Shown here: one piece after another, positions 7,531 to 16,387 of the stretch
Numbering within the stretch: position 1 is the stretch's first letter
How the letters are laid out: each line of letters starts with the position of its first letter
From: Actinophytocola sp044466355
GTDB lineage: Bacteria > Actinomycetota > Actinomycetes > Mycobacteriales > Pseudonocardiaceae
DNA: 64,000 nucleotides
Direction: 5' to 3'
NCBI RefSeq assembly: GCF_044466355.1
Contig: NZ_JBITMQ010000002.1
Location: 496,001-560,000, forward strand
Notes under the pieces: model-generated
What the model saw: the letters and a program-made list of their open reading frames with translations, nothing else
Databases searched by the model: none
Told to the model about the DNA's origin: nothing
Program-made: the position numbers and the translations under genes

Positions 7531-8139
7531 ATGACTGCCGCGGTGCCGGTACCAGCGCGTCACCAGGATCCGCCGCGCGCGGACACGAGCACCGGCCACC
7601 GGCTCGCGTGGGTGCTCGCGCTGTCGGCGTTCATCTACGCGAGCTACCGGGCCTACTACGCGCTCGGCGGTACCGCCGGCATGTTCGGCGAGCCGGTGTC
7701 CGATGCGGAGTTCCGCGCCATCAACGCCGTCGGCGCGGCGATCATCCTCGTCGCCGCGATCCTGCCGCCCGTCGCCGTGCGTACCCGGCTGCGCCGCGCA
7801 CTGCCGGCACTCGGCTGGCTCGCGGCCGTCGGCTGCTGCACCCACGCGCTGGTCAACATCACACTGCGGGTCTTCAGCCTCACCGGCGTGCACCCCACGG
7901 TCCTTCCCTCGGACGTGTGGCGGTCCTACGACCGGCACGCCTCCGACCTCCAGGACCTCCTGCTGAACGAGCCGTGGTTCCTGGCCGAAGGCCTGCTCTG
8001 GGCAGCGCTCGGCCTCGTGTTCGTCGCCGCGTCACGCCGCCGGGCGTGGGTCCTGTCGGCCGCTGCGGCCTGCCTGGCGCTGTCGGTGGTCGGCGTGCTC
8101 AGCGGGCTCGACGTGATCGGTTCCTTCCGCGTCGGCTGA
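7531..8139 (+). CDS. polytopic membrane protein, DUF3995-like
   Basis: A 202-residue protein with about five membrane helices: LAWVLALSAFIYASYRAYYAL, AINAVGAAIILVAAILPPV, LGWLAAVGCCTHALVNIT, FLAEGLLWAALGLVFVAA and LSAAAACLALSVVGVL. The YRAYYALGGTAGMFG stretch after helix 1 resembles the W-x-lGG-x-G pattern of DUF3995 proteins, hence the tentative name. Function unknown. A 7-base inverted repeat (7491-7497 with 7507-7513) lies just upstream. The gene is convergent with csoR. Confidence 0.65.
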   Translation: MTAAVPVPARHQDPPRADTSTGHRLAWVLALSAFIYASYRAYYALGGTAGMFGEPVSDAEFRAINAVGAAIILVAAILPPVAVRTRLRRALPALGWLAAVGCCTHALVNITLRVFSLTGVHPTVLPSDVWRSYDRHASDLQDLLLNEPWFLAEGLLWAALGLVFVAASRRRAWVLSAAAACLALSVVGVLSGLDVIGSFRVG

Positions 8140-8168
8140 CGCGGTCGGGGCTTCGAGACCGGAGCGCG

Positions 8169-8450
8169 CTACGACCGGACCAGCCGAGCGATGGCCTCGC
8201 TGGCCTCGCGGACCTTCTCGTCAGCGTCCTTGCCGCCGTCGGCGAGCGCCTGGGCGACGCAGTGCTTGAGGTGTTCGTCCATCAACCCGAGTGACACCGC
8301 CTGCAAGGCCTTCGTGGCGGCCGAGATCTGGGTCAGCACGTCGATGCAGTACTCGTCGTTCTCGACCATACGCTGCAGGCCGCGGATCTGGCCCTCGATG
8401 CGGCGGAGGCGCTTGAGGTAGCCGTCCTTGTCGCTGGTGTAGCCCCGCAT
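8169..8450 (-). CDS. csoR: CsoR-family copper-sensing repressor
   Basis: A 93-residue all-helical repressor. The Cu(I) ligands are in place: Cys35 (NDEYCIDVL), His60 and Cys64 (MDEHLKHC), and the start YLKRLRRIEGQIRGL carries the basic DNA-binding face. ATG 8450 follows AAAGGGAA; a longer frame from 8489 is possible but adds a basic tail unusual for the family. A CsoR-type operator lies at 8496-8510. No copper ATPase or chaperone gene is adjacent, so targets other than itself lie outside the window or include the divergent gamma-glutamyltransferase (inference). Confidence 0.92.
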   Translation of the reverse strand: MRGYTSDKDGYLKRLRRIEGQIRGLQRMVENDEYCIDVLTQISAATKALQAVSLGLMDEHLKHCVAQALADGGKDADEKVREASEAIARLVRS

Positions 8451-8491
8451 CCGACGTTCCCTTTCCCGCTGTTTCCCGGTCCCCACCACTC

Positions 8492-8510
8492 AGCATACCC
8501 GCCGGGGGTA
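8492..8510 (-). promoter_or_regulatory. CsoR operator overlapping its own -10 box
   Basis: TACCCGCCGGGGGTA (8496-8510) is the G/C-tract pseudo-palindrome typical of CsoR sites. It overlaps AGCATA (8492-8497), TATGCT on the minus strand, a good -10 box. Autorepression is the expected outcome. Confidence 0.65.
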
Positions 8511-8585
8511 CCGGCGTCGATGCGTCGGTCGTCAGCCTAACGTGGGCGGAGTCCCGCGCGGGGCATGAATCGCGCTCGGACGTCC

Positions 8586-8622
8586 TTGCCTTTCGCCCAT
8601 GCCTCCCGGCTAACGTGACCAC
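8586..8622 (+). promoter_or_regulatory. leaderless promoter of the gamma-glutamyltransferase gene
   Basis: TTGCCT (8586-8591) and TAACGT (8611-8616), 19 bases apart, fit a sigma-70-like promoter. The -10 box lies six bases before GTG 8623, and no ribosome binding site is present. Confidence 0.5.
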
Positions 8623-10368
8623 GTGTTCACCACCCGGCCGGAGCTCGCCGGCACCTTCGGCATGGTTGCCTCCACCCATTGGCTCGCGTCCTCCTCGGGC
8701 ATGGCGGTCCTCGAGCGTGGCGGCAACGCCTTCGACGCGGCCGCGGCCGCGGCCTTCACGTTGCACGTGTGCGAACCGCACATGAACGGGCCGGGCGGCG
8801 AGGTGCCCGCGATCTTCGCCACCGCGGCCGACCCCACCCCGCGAGTCCTCTGTGGACAAGGGGTCGCGCCGGGGGCGGCCACCCCGGCGCGGTTCCGTGA
8901 GCTGGGATTGGACCTCGTGCCGGGCACCGGGCTGCTCGCCGCCACCGTGCCCGGTGCGGTCGGTGCCTGGCTGACGCTGCTGCGCGACCACGGCAGCATG
9001 CCGCTGCGGGACGTCCTCGGCTACGCCATCGGGTACGCCGAGCACGGGCACCCGGTGGCACCCGCGGTCGTCGACGTGATCACCGTCGTCGAGCAGCTGT
9101 TCCGCACCCACTGGCCCACGTCCGCCGACCTCTGGCTGCCGGTGCCCGCCGCGGGCGGGCTCATCCGCAACCCGGCACTCGCCGCCACCTACCGGCGGCT
9201 GGTCGACGAGGCCGAGGCCGCGGGAGGCGACCGGGAACGGCAGCTCGACGCCGCCATCACCGCGTGGTACGAGGGGTTCGTCGCCGAGGCCATCGACGCG
9301 TTCTGCCGCACCGCGGTCGTCGACGAGTCCGGGCGGCCCAACAGCGGGCTGCTCACGGGCGCCGACCTCGCGGCGTGGCGGCCGGGCTACGAGCCGACGG
9401 TGAGCCAGGACGTGTTCGGCTGGCAGGTCCACAAGGTCGCCGCCTGGAGCCAGGGTCCGGTCCTGTTGCAGCAGCTCGCGATGCTGGAGGCGCTCGGCGA
9501 GCACCCCGGCGCGGCGTCCGCCGACGAGATCCACCGCGTCGTCGAGGTCGCGAAGCTCGCCTTCGCCGACCGGGACGCGCACTTCGGCGACGGCGCCGAC
9601 CTCACCGCACTGCTCGACCCGGCGTACCTCGCCGAGCGGGCCCGGCTCGTCACCGACGAAGCCGGGGCCGCCGGGCGCAACGGTCTCGGGCGGCTCCCCC
9701 GGTACGTCCTCGACGGCGCCGAACCCGTCGCAGCGGCCGGGCTCGGCATCGGCGAACCGACTCTCGCGGTCTCCCCGCAGGGCACGACCCGCGGCGACAC
9801 CTGCCACCTCGACGTGGCCGACCGGTGGGGCAACGTCATCTCCGCGACCCCGTCCGGCGGCTGGCTCCAGAGCTCGCCGACCATCCCCGAGCTGGGCTTC
9901 TGTCTCGGCACCCGCGCGCAGATGTTCTGGCTGGAGGACGGCCTGTCCGCCACGCTCGCGCCCGGCAAGCGGCCACGCACGACCCTGTCCCCGTCGTTCG
10001 CGACGCGCGACGGCGTGCAGCTGTCGTTCGGCACGCCGGGCGGTGACCAGCAGGACCAGTGGCAGCTGGTGTTCTTCCTCAACCACGCCGTGCACGGCAT
10101 GGACCTGCAGGCCGCGATCGACTCACCGACCTGGCACACGTCGTCGTTCGCGTCGTCGTTCTACCCGCGGCAGACCGGCACGCAGCTGCTGCTCGAGGCC
10201 CGTGCCGCCGACGCGGCCGACGAGTTGCGGCGACGCGGCCACCACGTCGAGATCGTCGACAGCTGGTCGCTCGGGCGCATGTCCGCGATCTCCCGGGACA
10301 CCGAGACGGGGCTGCTCCGCGCCGCCGCCAACCCGCGCGGCATGCAGGGCTACGCGGTGGGGCGTTAG
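8623..10368 (+). CDS. gamma-glutamyltransferase family protein
   Basis: A 581-residue Ntn hydrolase. The large-subunit start (GMVASTHWLASSSGMAVLERGGNAFDAAAA, split here by function) is followed by the autoprocessing site GTTRGDTCHLDV, where Thr393 becomes the new N-terminal nucleophile of the small subunit. SFGTPGGDQQ and the final NPRGMQGYAVGR fit the family. No convincing signal peptide is visible from GTG 8623, so it looks cytoplasmic, unlike many secreted relatives. It could act on glutathione-like or gamma-glutamyl compounds. The stop shares bases with the stop of the convergent aldehyde dehydrogenase (10365-10368). Confidence 0.88.
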   Translation: MFTTRPELAGTFGMVASTHWLASSSGMAVLERGGNAFDAAAAAAFTLHVCEPHMNGPGGEVPAIFATAADPTPRVLCGQGVAPGAATPARFRELGLDLVPGTGLLAATVPGAVGAWLTLLRDHGSMPLRDVLGYAIGYAEHGHPVAPAVVDVITVVEQLFRTHWPTSADLWLPVPAAGGLIRNPALAATYRRLVDEAEAAGGDRERQLDAAITAWYEGFVAEAIDAFCRTAVVDESGRPNSGLLTGADLAAWRPGYEPTVSQDVFGWQVHKVAAWSQGPVLLQQLAMLEALGEHPGAASADEIHRVVEVAKLAFADRDAHFGDGADLTALLDPAYLAERARLVTDEAGAAGRNGLGRLPRYVLDGAEPVAAAGLGIGEPTLAVSPQGTTRGDTCHLDVADRWGNVISATPSGGWLQSSPTIPELGFCLGTRAQMFWLEDGLSATLAPGKRPRTTLSPSFATRDGVQLSFGTPGGDQQDQWQLVFFLNHAVHGMDLQAAIDSPTWHTSSFASSFYPRQTGTQLLLEARAADAADELRRRGHHVEIVDSWSLGRMSAISRDTETGLLRAAANPRGMQGYAVGR

Positions 10369-11804
10369 CGGCTGACGACACCGTCGACGCGGCGCGGCAC
10401 ACCGAGCGGGTTGCCGTCGCGCAGCACCTCGGGCAGCAGCGCCTGCGGCATGTTCTGGTAGACGACCGGCCGCAGGAACCGGCGCAGCGACGTGGTGCCC
10501 ACCGAGGTGTGCCCCGGCATCGTGGTCGCCGGGTACGGGCCGCCGTGCTGCATCGCGTACGTCACGGACACACCCGTCGGCCAGCCGTTCCACAGCACGC
10601 GGCCGACGCGTTCGGTCAGCAGCGCGACCAGCGGCTCGACCTCCTCGTCGTCGAGCGAGCCGTGCACGGCGGCGGCCAGCTCACCGGTGAACGCCCGCGC
10701 GCACGCCACCAGCTCGTCGGCCGACGAGTACCGCACCACCATCGAGGTCGGCCCGAAGCACTCGACGAGCAGTTCGTCCCGTGCGGCGAGGAAGTCCGCC
10801 GCGTCACAGCCGAGCAGTGTCGGCGCGACGCCCGACCCCGCCACCAGGACCCGCACGGCTGGGTGCGACCGCAGCGTGTCGAGGGTCGAGGAGTACCTGG
10901 CGGCGATGCCGTCGTTCAGCAGCGGCTCGGCGACGCGCCCGGACAGTGCCTGCTGCGCGTAGGCCTCGAAGTCCGCCGCGGCGGACGCCGGCACGAACAC
11001 CAGGCCCGGCTTCGTGCAGAACTGGCCCGCGCCGAGTGTGTAGGAGGCGACGTAGCCCTCCGCGATCCCCTCGACCCGCTCCCGCGCGGCCGACGCGGTC
11101 ACGAACACCGGGTTCACACTGCTCATCTCGGCGTGGAACGGGATGGGCTCCGGCCGTGAGCAGGCCAGGTCGAACAGGGCGCGGCCGCCCTGCAGCGACC
11201 CCGTGAACGCGCCTGCCCTGATCCGGGCGTCGAGCACGAGCGCGCGCCCCTCCTCAAGCCCGTGGACGACGCCGAACACGCCGTCCGGCAGGCCCGCCGC
11301 CGACAGCGCGCCGGTCACCAGTTCCCCGACCCGGTCGCTCAACAGCGGATGCCCGGGGTTGGCCTTGAGCACCACCGGGCAGCCGACGGCGAGCGCGGCG
11401 GCCGTGTCCCCGCCCGCGACGCTGAACGCGAACGGGAAGTTCGACGCGGCGAACACCGCGACCGGACCGACCGGGACCAGCATCCGCCGCAGGTCGGCAC
11501 GCCCGCCCGCAGGCCAGCAGGTGTCCGGCGAGTCGACGGTGACCGACAGGTAGCCGCCCTCGACGACCGTCTCCGCGAAGAGCCGCAGCTGGAAGGTGGT
11601 CCGTTCCAGCTCGGCGTACAGCCGGGGTTTCTCGGGCAGGTTCGTCTCCCGGTGCGCGAGCGCCACCAGCTCACCCGCGGCCGCGTCCAGCACGTCGGCC
11701 ACGCGCCGCAGCGCCGTCGCCCGCAGGTCCGCCGACGTCGCGGCGAACGGCGCTCGCGCGGCGGCCACCCCGGTCAGCACGGTTTCCAGCGACACTCTCA
11801 CCAC
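10365..11804 (-). CDS. NADP-dependent aldehyde dehydrogenase (2,5-dioxovalerate dehydrogenase-like)
   Basis: A 479-residue aldehyde dehydrogenase with SNFPFAFSVAGGDTAAALAVGCP, the base Glu226 (HAEMSSVNP) and nucleophile Cys263 (GAGQFCTKPG). The GQFCTKPG active site and HAEMSS motif are typical of 2-oxoglutarate-semialdehyde dehydrogenases that end sugar-acid or hydroxyproline breakdown. The start overlaps the MocR gene: GTG 11804 is taken, but GTG 11801, which forms a GTGA overlap with the MocR stop, is equally likely. Co-transcription with the PLP-dependent regulator suggests control by an amino compound. Confidence 0.88.
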   Translation of the reverse strand: MVRVSLETVLTGVAAARAPFAATSADLRATALRRVADVLDAAAGELVALAHRETNLPEKPRLYAELERTTFQLRLFAETVVEGGYLSVTVDSPDTCWPAGGRADLRRMLVPVGPVAVFAASNFPFAFSVAGGDTAAALAVGCPVVLKANPGHPLLSDRVGELVTGALSAAGLPDGVFGVVHGLEEGRALVLDARIRAGAFTGSLQGGRALFDLACSRPEPIPFHAEMSSVNPVFVTASAARERVEGIAEGYVASYTLGAGQFCTKPGLVFVPASAAADFEAYAQQALSGRVAEPLLNDGIAARYSSTLDTLRSHPAVRVLVAGSGVAPTLLGCDAADFLAARDELLVECFGPTSMVVRYSSADELVACARAFTGELAAAVHGSLDDEEVEPLVALLTERVGRVLWNGWPTGVSVTYAMQHGGPYPATTMPGHTSVGTTSLRRFLRPVVYQNMPQALLPEVLRDGNPLGVPRRVDGVVSR

Positions 11805-13207
11805 ACCTCATCCAGCAGTCGCAAACCTTCTTCGATCCGGTCCAGGTCGATCCGGCCGTAGCCCAGCGCGATCCCGGGCCGGCCCGGACCGAACCCGTGG
11901 TACTCGGCGAGGTCGGCCACGCCGACGCCGGCCGCGGCGGCCCGCTCTACGAGCGCCGTCACGTCGACGTCACCTGTCGGCCAGGCCGCGAGGTGCAGCC
12001 CGGCCGTCGACGGCACCACCTCGAGCCGATCGGCGAAGTCCCGGCGCAGCACGGTCAGGATCATGGTCCGTCGCGCCGCGTACTCGCGGGTCACGCGTCT
12101 CAGGTGGCGCACGAACAGCCCGTCGGCCATGAACCCCGCCATGGCGCCCTGGTTCGTGGTCTCGGACTGGAGGTCCGCCAACCGTTTCGCCGCGCGCAGT
12201 GCGTCGAGCAACGACGGCGGCGCGACCAGGAACCCGAGCCGCAGCATCGGCAGCATGGTCTTGGAGAACGACCCGACGTAGAGCACGCGGTCGCCGCGAT
12301 CGAGGCTGTGCAGTGGTTCGAGTGGCCGGTCGGCGAAACGGAACTCGCTGTCGTAGTCGTCCTCGACGATCACGGCGCCCGCGTCCCGGGCCCACTCGAG
12401 CAGCGCGGTCCGCCGGTCGAGCGACATCGGCGGGCCGAGCGGGAACTGGTGCGACGGCGTCGTGTACACCAGGCGCGTGTCGACCGGGAGTGCTTGCACC
12501 ACAACACCTTCGGCGTCGACGGGCACGCCGGCCAGCCGCGCGCCGTGAGACGCGAACAGCTCGCGCGCAGGTGGGTAACCGGGCTCCTCGACGGCCACCC
12601 GGTCCCCCGGCGCGAGGAGCACGCGCGCGACGAGGTCGAGCGCCTGCTGGGTGCCGTTGGTGACCAGCACCTGCTCGGCGGACACCCGCACGGATCGCGA
12701 CAGGCCGACATGCCGGGCGATCTCGGCACGCAGCCCGGGGTGCCCGGCCGGATCGCCGTACAGCGTGTCGGCGGCGGTGACGTCGCGGAGCTGGCGTGCG
12801 ACCTGCCTGCGCCACGCCGCCATCGGGAACCGGCTCGTGTCGGGCACGCCGACGCCGAAGTCGTACGGTGGCCGCCGCGTGGATGCCCGCGGAGTGGCCA
12901 GTCCCCGCCACACCGGCCTGGGTGGCACGGCGCCGGGTCCGGTCGCCGTCGCCGGGGCGGGAGCGGGCGGGTTGGCGCACACGAACGTGCCCGCGCCGAC
13001 CCGGCCGACGAGGAATCCCTCCGCGGTCAGCCGCTCGTAGGCCAGCGCCACGGTGTTGCGGGAAACGGCCAGCCGACGGGCGAGCTCCCTGGTCGGGGGC
13101 AGCTTCTCGCCGGAGCGCAGACGGCCGTCGACGACCGCCTCGTGCAGCTGCCGGTAGATCCGGGCGGACAGGTCGCCGCGCCCGGCCAGGCTGACGTGGA
13201 ACTCCAC
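11798..13207 (-). CDS. MocR-family regulator (GntR HTH fused to class I aminotransferase domain)
   Basis: A 469-residue fusion. Residues 10-78 are a GntR winged helix (KLPPTRELARRLAVSRNTVALAY). Residues 115-465 are an aminotransferase-like domain with the PLP aspartate in VEDDYDSEF (Asp284) and PLP lysine Lys316 (SFSKTMLP). MocR proteins use PLP with an amino compound as signal. GTG 13207 lies six bases after TAGGCT on the minus strand, so the mRNA is probably leaderless. Targets are likely the coupled aldehyde dehydrogenase and the divergent MFS gene. Confidence 0.9.
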   Translation of the reverse strand: MEFHVSLAGRGDLSARIYRQLHEAVVDGRLRSGEKLPPTRELARRLAVSRNTVALAYERLTAEGFLVGRVGAGTFVCANPPAPAPATATGPGAVPPRPVWRGLATPRASTRRPPYDFGVGVPDTSRFPMAAWRRQVARQLRDVTAADTLYGDPAGHPGLRAEIARHVGLSRSVRVSAEQVLVTNGTQQALDLVARVLLAPGDRVAVEEPGYPPARELFASHGARLAGVPVDAEGVVVQALPVDTRLVYTTPSHQFPLGPPMSLDRRTALLEWARDAGAVIVEDDYDSEFRFADRPLEPLHSLDRGDRVLYVGSFSKTMLPMLRLGFLVAPPSLLDALRAAKRLADLQSETTNQGAMAGFMADGLFVRHLRRVTREYAARRTMILTVLRRDFADRLEVVPSTAGLHLAAWPTGDVDVTALVERAAAAGVGVADLAEYHGFGPGRPGIALGYGRIDLDRIEEGLRLLDEVW

Positions 13208-13213
13208 CGGTCC

Positions 13214-13287
13214 AGCCTACATTGGCCCAACAGAACTGGTCGATATTGGCTCTTCTGGATGGCCAATCGCCTTCCTACGTTGGGACC
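13214..13287. promoter_or_regulatory. divergent MocR operator with two leaderless promoters
   Basis: ATTGGC occurs at 13221-13226 and 13245-13250, and its inverse GCCAAT at 13262-13267. Direct repeats plus an inverted copy are the usual MocR binding pattern. AGCCTA (13214-13219) is the minus-strand -10 box TAGGCT, six bases before GTG 13207. TACGTT (13276-13281) is six bases before ATG 13288 on the plus strand. Confidence 0.65.
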
Positions 13288-14517
13288 ATGACACGGTTCT
13301 CCCCGGCTCGCGCGCTCGCCGTGGCGCAACTGGCCGACTCGATCGGGCTCGGCGGGTACCTCGTGTGCTCCGCCCTGTACTTCACCCGCGTCGTCGGCCT
13401 GTCGCCCACGCAGGTCGGATTCGGTCTCACGGTCGGCTGGGCGGCCGGGTTCCTCACCGGCGTGCCGCTCGGACACCTGGCGGACCGGCGCGGGCCACGC
13501 GGGATCGCGATGCTGCTGGCGCTGTGCACCGCCGTCGCGCTCCTGCTGTTCCTGTTCGTGCGCGACTTCGTGCCGTTCGTGATGGTCGCGTGCCTGTACT
13601 CGAGTGCCCTCTGTGGACTCACCGCGGCGCGGCAGGCCCTGCTCGCCGGGCTGGTACCGCCCGCCGGCCGGACGAGGGCGCGTGCCGTGCTGGCGACGGC
13701 GACCAACGGCGGCATCGCGGTGGGTGCCGGGCTGGGTGGCCTCGCACTGCAGATCGACACCGAGGTGGCCTATCTCACCGTGTTCGCGTTCGACGCCGTC
13801 AGCCTCGCGGTCTCGGCGCTCGTGCTGCGGCGGCTGCCCGCCGTCGCGCCGAGCCTGCCCGCCGACGGCGGCGAACCGGTGCTCTCGGTGCTGCGCGACC
13901 GTCCCTACGCGCTCGTCGCCGCGCTGAACATGGTCCTGCAACTGCACATTCCCATGATCACGCTCGCCATTCCACTGTGGATCGTCGAGCGGACGAACGC
14001 TCCAGGGTGGACGGTATCGCTGCTGCTGGTGCTCAACACGGTTTCCGTCGTGCTGTTCCAGGTGCGGGTGGCGGGCAAGGTCACCGACCTTGCGAGCGCC
14101 TTACGGTTCATGCGGCTCGCCGGTGTGACCCTTCTCGCGGCGTGCGTCGTGTTCGCGCTGTCCGGTCTCGGTGCGCCGGCGTGGGCCGCGGTCGCCGTGC
14201 TCGTCGTGGCCGCGGCCCTGCAGGCCGCCGCCGAGATGATGCAGGCGAGCGGCGCGTGGGAACTCGGCTTCAGCCTCGCGCCGGAGGGCAGGCACGGCCA
14301 GTGCCAGGGGTTCTTCGGGTCCGGTTTCACCGTGGCGAGGATGCTCGGTCCGCTGCTCGTGACCACGGTCGTGCTCGGGTGGGGCACCACGGGCTGGCTG
14401 CTCCTCGGTGGCGTTTTCGTCACGACGAGCGCCATGTTCGGACCCGCAGTACGCTGGGCGGAGCGCACCCGAGGCGGCCGAGTCGAGACCGAACCGTTGC
14501 TCACCAACGTCCCGTGA
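13288..14517 (+). CDS. MFS exporter controlled by the divergent MocR regulator
   Basis: A 409-residue protein with twelve likely helices. The loop GHLADRRGPRG between helices 2 and 3 is the conserved major-facilitator motif A, and the C-terminal half carries QGFFGSGFTVARMLGPLL. ATG 13288 follows TACGTT by six bases, so the mRNA is probably leaderless. Placement opposite mocR-aldh suggests export of the amino or aldehyde compound handled there; this is inference. One TTA codon lies at 14101-14103. Confidence 0.85.
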   Translation: MTRFSPARALAVAQLADSIGLGGYLVCSALYFTRVVGLSPTQVGFGLTVGWAAGFLTGVPLGHLADRRGPRGIAMLLALCTAVALLLFLFVRDFVPFVMVACLYSSALCGLTAARQALLAGLVPPAGRTRARAVLATATNGGIAVGAGLGGLALQIDTEVAYLTVFAFDAVSLAVSALVLRRLPAVAPSLPADGGEPVLSVLRDRPYALVAALNMVLQLHIPMITLAIPLWIVERTNAPGWTVSLLLVLNTVSVVLFQVRVAGKVTDLASALRFMRLAGVTLLAACVVFALSGLGAPAWAAVAVLVVAAALQAAAEMMQASGAWELGFSLAPEGRHGQCQGFFGSGFTVARMLGPLLVTTVVLGWGTTGWLLLGGVFVTTSAMFGPAVRWAERTRGGRVETEPLLTNVP

Positions 14518-14556
14518 TGCGTGTCCAAATTGACCTACCGGTTAGCATCCGCTGAT

Positions 14557-16323
14557 ATGGATACGGACGCTCGAGAATTAGCGGAGACAGGTCCGCGGCA
14601 AGATACGGAAGTCCTGACAGACAATGGAGAAAGAATCGAGGTGGCGGCCGACCGGCCACCTCGGACCGACAAGTGGGTCTTCGGTATCTCCGCGGCGTTG
14701 ACGCTTGCGTTCCTCGGCTGGGGCGTGTTCGGCACCGACTCGATGATCACGGTCGCGAGCACGGTGCTGAACGACGGCGTCATTCCCTACGGCGGCTGGG
14801 CGTTCGTGCTCGTGGCGAGTGGATTCGTCCTGTTCGCCATCGGACTCGCGATCAGCCGGTTCGGACGCATCCCGCTGGGCGCGGACAAGGAGAAGCCGGA
14901 GTTCCGCACCGTGTCGTGGATCGCCATGATGTTCAGCGCGGGCATGGGCATCGGCCTGATGTTCTTCGGGGTCGTCGAACCGCTCACACACTTCATGTCA
15001 CCGCCGCCGGGGACCGCCGGACCCGCGTCGGACGAGGCCGTGCACCAGGCGATGGCGACCACGTTGTTCCACTGGACCGTGCACCCGTGGGCCATCTACG
15101 CGGTGGTCGGCCTCGCGATCGCGTACAGCACGTTCCGCCGCGGCCGCACGCAGCTGTTCAGCTCGGTGTTCACGCCGCTGATCGGCAAGCGCCGCAGCGA
15201 GGGCCCGCTCGGGCGGGCGATCGACATCATGGCTATCTTCGCCACGCTGTTCGGCTCCGCTGCGTCGCTCGGGCTCGGTGCGCTGCAGGTCGGCTCCGGC
15301 ATGTCCTACGTCGGGTGGGTCGGTGAGGCGGGCACGGCGCTGCTGGTCGCGGTGATCGCGGTGCTGACGATGGCGTTCGTGGCCTCGGCCGTGTCGGGGG
15401 TGGCCAAGGGCATCCAGTGGCTGTCGAACATCAACATGGTGCTCGCGTTCGTGCTCGCCGCGTTCGTGTTCATCGTCGGCCCGACCGTGCTGATCCTGAA
15501 CCTCGTGCCGGGCGCGATCGGCGACTACATGCGGGAGTTCGCGCAGATGTCCGGCCGAACCGGCGCGACCGGCGGCGACGAGATGCGCGGCTGGCTCGGC
15601 AGCTGGACGATCTTCTACTGGGCGTGGTGGATCTCGTGGACGCCGTTCGTCGGCATGTTCATCGCGCGGATCAGCCGCGGGCGGTCGATCCGGCAGTTCG
15701 TGGCGGGCGTGATCCTCGTGCCGAGTGTGGTGAGCCTGTTCTGGTTCGCCATCTTCGGCGGCGCCGCGATCCAGAAGCAACGGGAAGCCCTTGCCGCGCA
15801 AGGACTTTCGTCACAGGACCTGGCTAGCGGCTCGCTCAAGGACCTCTTCGACGCGAGCACGTGGGTCTACGACCCGTCGGCGACGTCGGAGGCGATGACG
15901 TTCTCGTTCCTCACCCACCTGCCACTGTCCACACTGGCCGCGGTGCTCGTGATCGTGCTGGTGTCGATCTTCTTCGTGTCCGGTGCGGACGCGGCGTCGG
16001 TCGTGATGGGCACGCTGTCCCAGGGCGGCTCGGTGCACCCGAGGAAACCCGTGGTCATCTTCTGGGGCGTGCTGATGGGCGCGGTCGCGATCGTGATGCT
16101 GCTCGTGGGTGACGGCGCCGGGAACGCGTTGAAGGGTCTGCAGCACCTGACGATCATCGTGGCGGCACCGTTCGCGCTCGTGATGGTCGGGCTGTGCTGG
16201 GCGTTGTGGAAGGACCTGCGGACCGACCCGCTGATCGTCAAGGAGAACGAACTGTTGAAGGCCCTGCGGGCGACCGACGTCGGCGAGTTGCGCCGGCACG
16301 GGTTCCGCATCGGCCGCAAGTGA
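14557..16323 (+). CDS. BCCT-family betaine/carnitine/choline transporter
   Basis: A 588-residue carrier with twelve helices. Family signatures are clear: GMGIGLMFFGVVEPLTHF, FHWTVHPWAIYAVVGL and the BCCT signature SWTIFYWAWWISWTPFVGMF with its tryptophan box. These carriers import compatible solutes with sodium or protons, often under osmotic stress, and the charged C-terminal tail (KENELLKALRAT) may act in sensing. ATG 14557 is chosen; TTGACC (14530-14535) and TGATAT (14553-14558) would put transcription start inside the first codons, so GTG 14638 is an alternative. Codon 8 is TTA. Probably monocistronic, ended by the hairpin at 16330. Confidence 0.92.
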   Translation: MDTDARELAETGPRQDTEVLTDNGERIEVAADRPPRTDKWVFGISAALTLAFLGWGVFGTDSMITVASTVLNDGVIPYGGWAFVLVASGFVLFAIGLAISRFGRIPLGADKEKPEFRTVSWIAMMFSAGMGIGLMFFGVVEPLTHFMSPPPGTAGPASDEAVHQAMATTLFHWTVHPWAIYAVVGLAIAYSTFRRGRTQLFSSVFTPLIGKRRSEGPLGRAIDIMAIFATLFGSAASLGLGALQVGSGMSYVGWVGEAGTALLVAVIAVLTMAFVASAVSGVAKGIQWLSNINMVLAFVLAAFVFIVGPTVLILNLVPGAIGDYMREFAQMSGRTGATGGDEMRGWLGSWTIFYWAWWISWTPFVGMFIARISRGRSIRQFVAGVILVPSVVSLFWFAIFGGAAIQKQREALAAQGLSSQDLASGSLKDLFDASTWVYDPSATSEAMTFSFLTHLPLSTLAAVLVIVLVSIFFVSGADAASVVMGTLSQGGSVHPRKPVVIFWGVLMGAVAIVMLLVGDGAGNALKGLQHLTIIVAAPFALVMVGLCWALWKDLRTDPLIVKENELLKALRATDVGELRRHGFRIGRK

Positions 16324-16329
16324 CCGACC

Positions 16330-16358
16330 GGGGTGCGGCTCCTCAGGGGCCGCACCCC
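16330..16358 (+). terminator. terminator hairpin after the BCCT gene
   Basis: Perfect 10-base arms GGGGTGCGGC (16330-16339) and GCCGCACCCC (16349-16358) enclose a 9-base loop, followed by TTG. It lies seven bases after the stop codon. Confidence 0.75.
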
Positions 16359-16359
16359 T

Positions 16360-16387
16360 TGTCATGCGGCTGTCATGTGGCTGTCAC
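16360..16387. repeat. 11-base tandem repeat overlapping the NlpC/P60 stop codon
   Basis: TGTCATGCGGC and TGTCATGTGGC are followed by a partial third copy TGTCAC. The third copy contains the minus-strand stop codon of the NlpC/P60 gene (16384-16386). Probably a local slippage product; no function assigned. Confidence 0.5.

Noticed and set aside
8221..10095. A 624-codon minus-strand frame opposite gamma-glutamyltransferase
   Set aside because: Composition is Gly/Arg/Val-rich with no domain, and the plus strand encodes a full transferase with its catalytic Thr.
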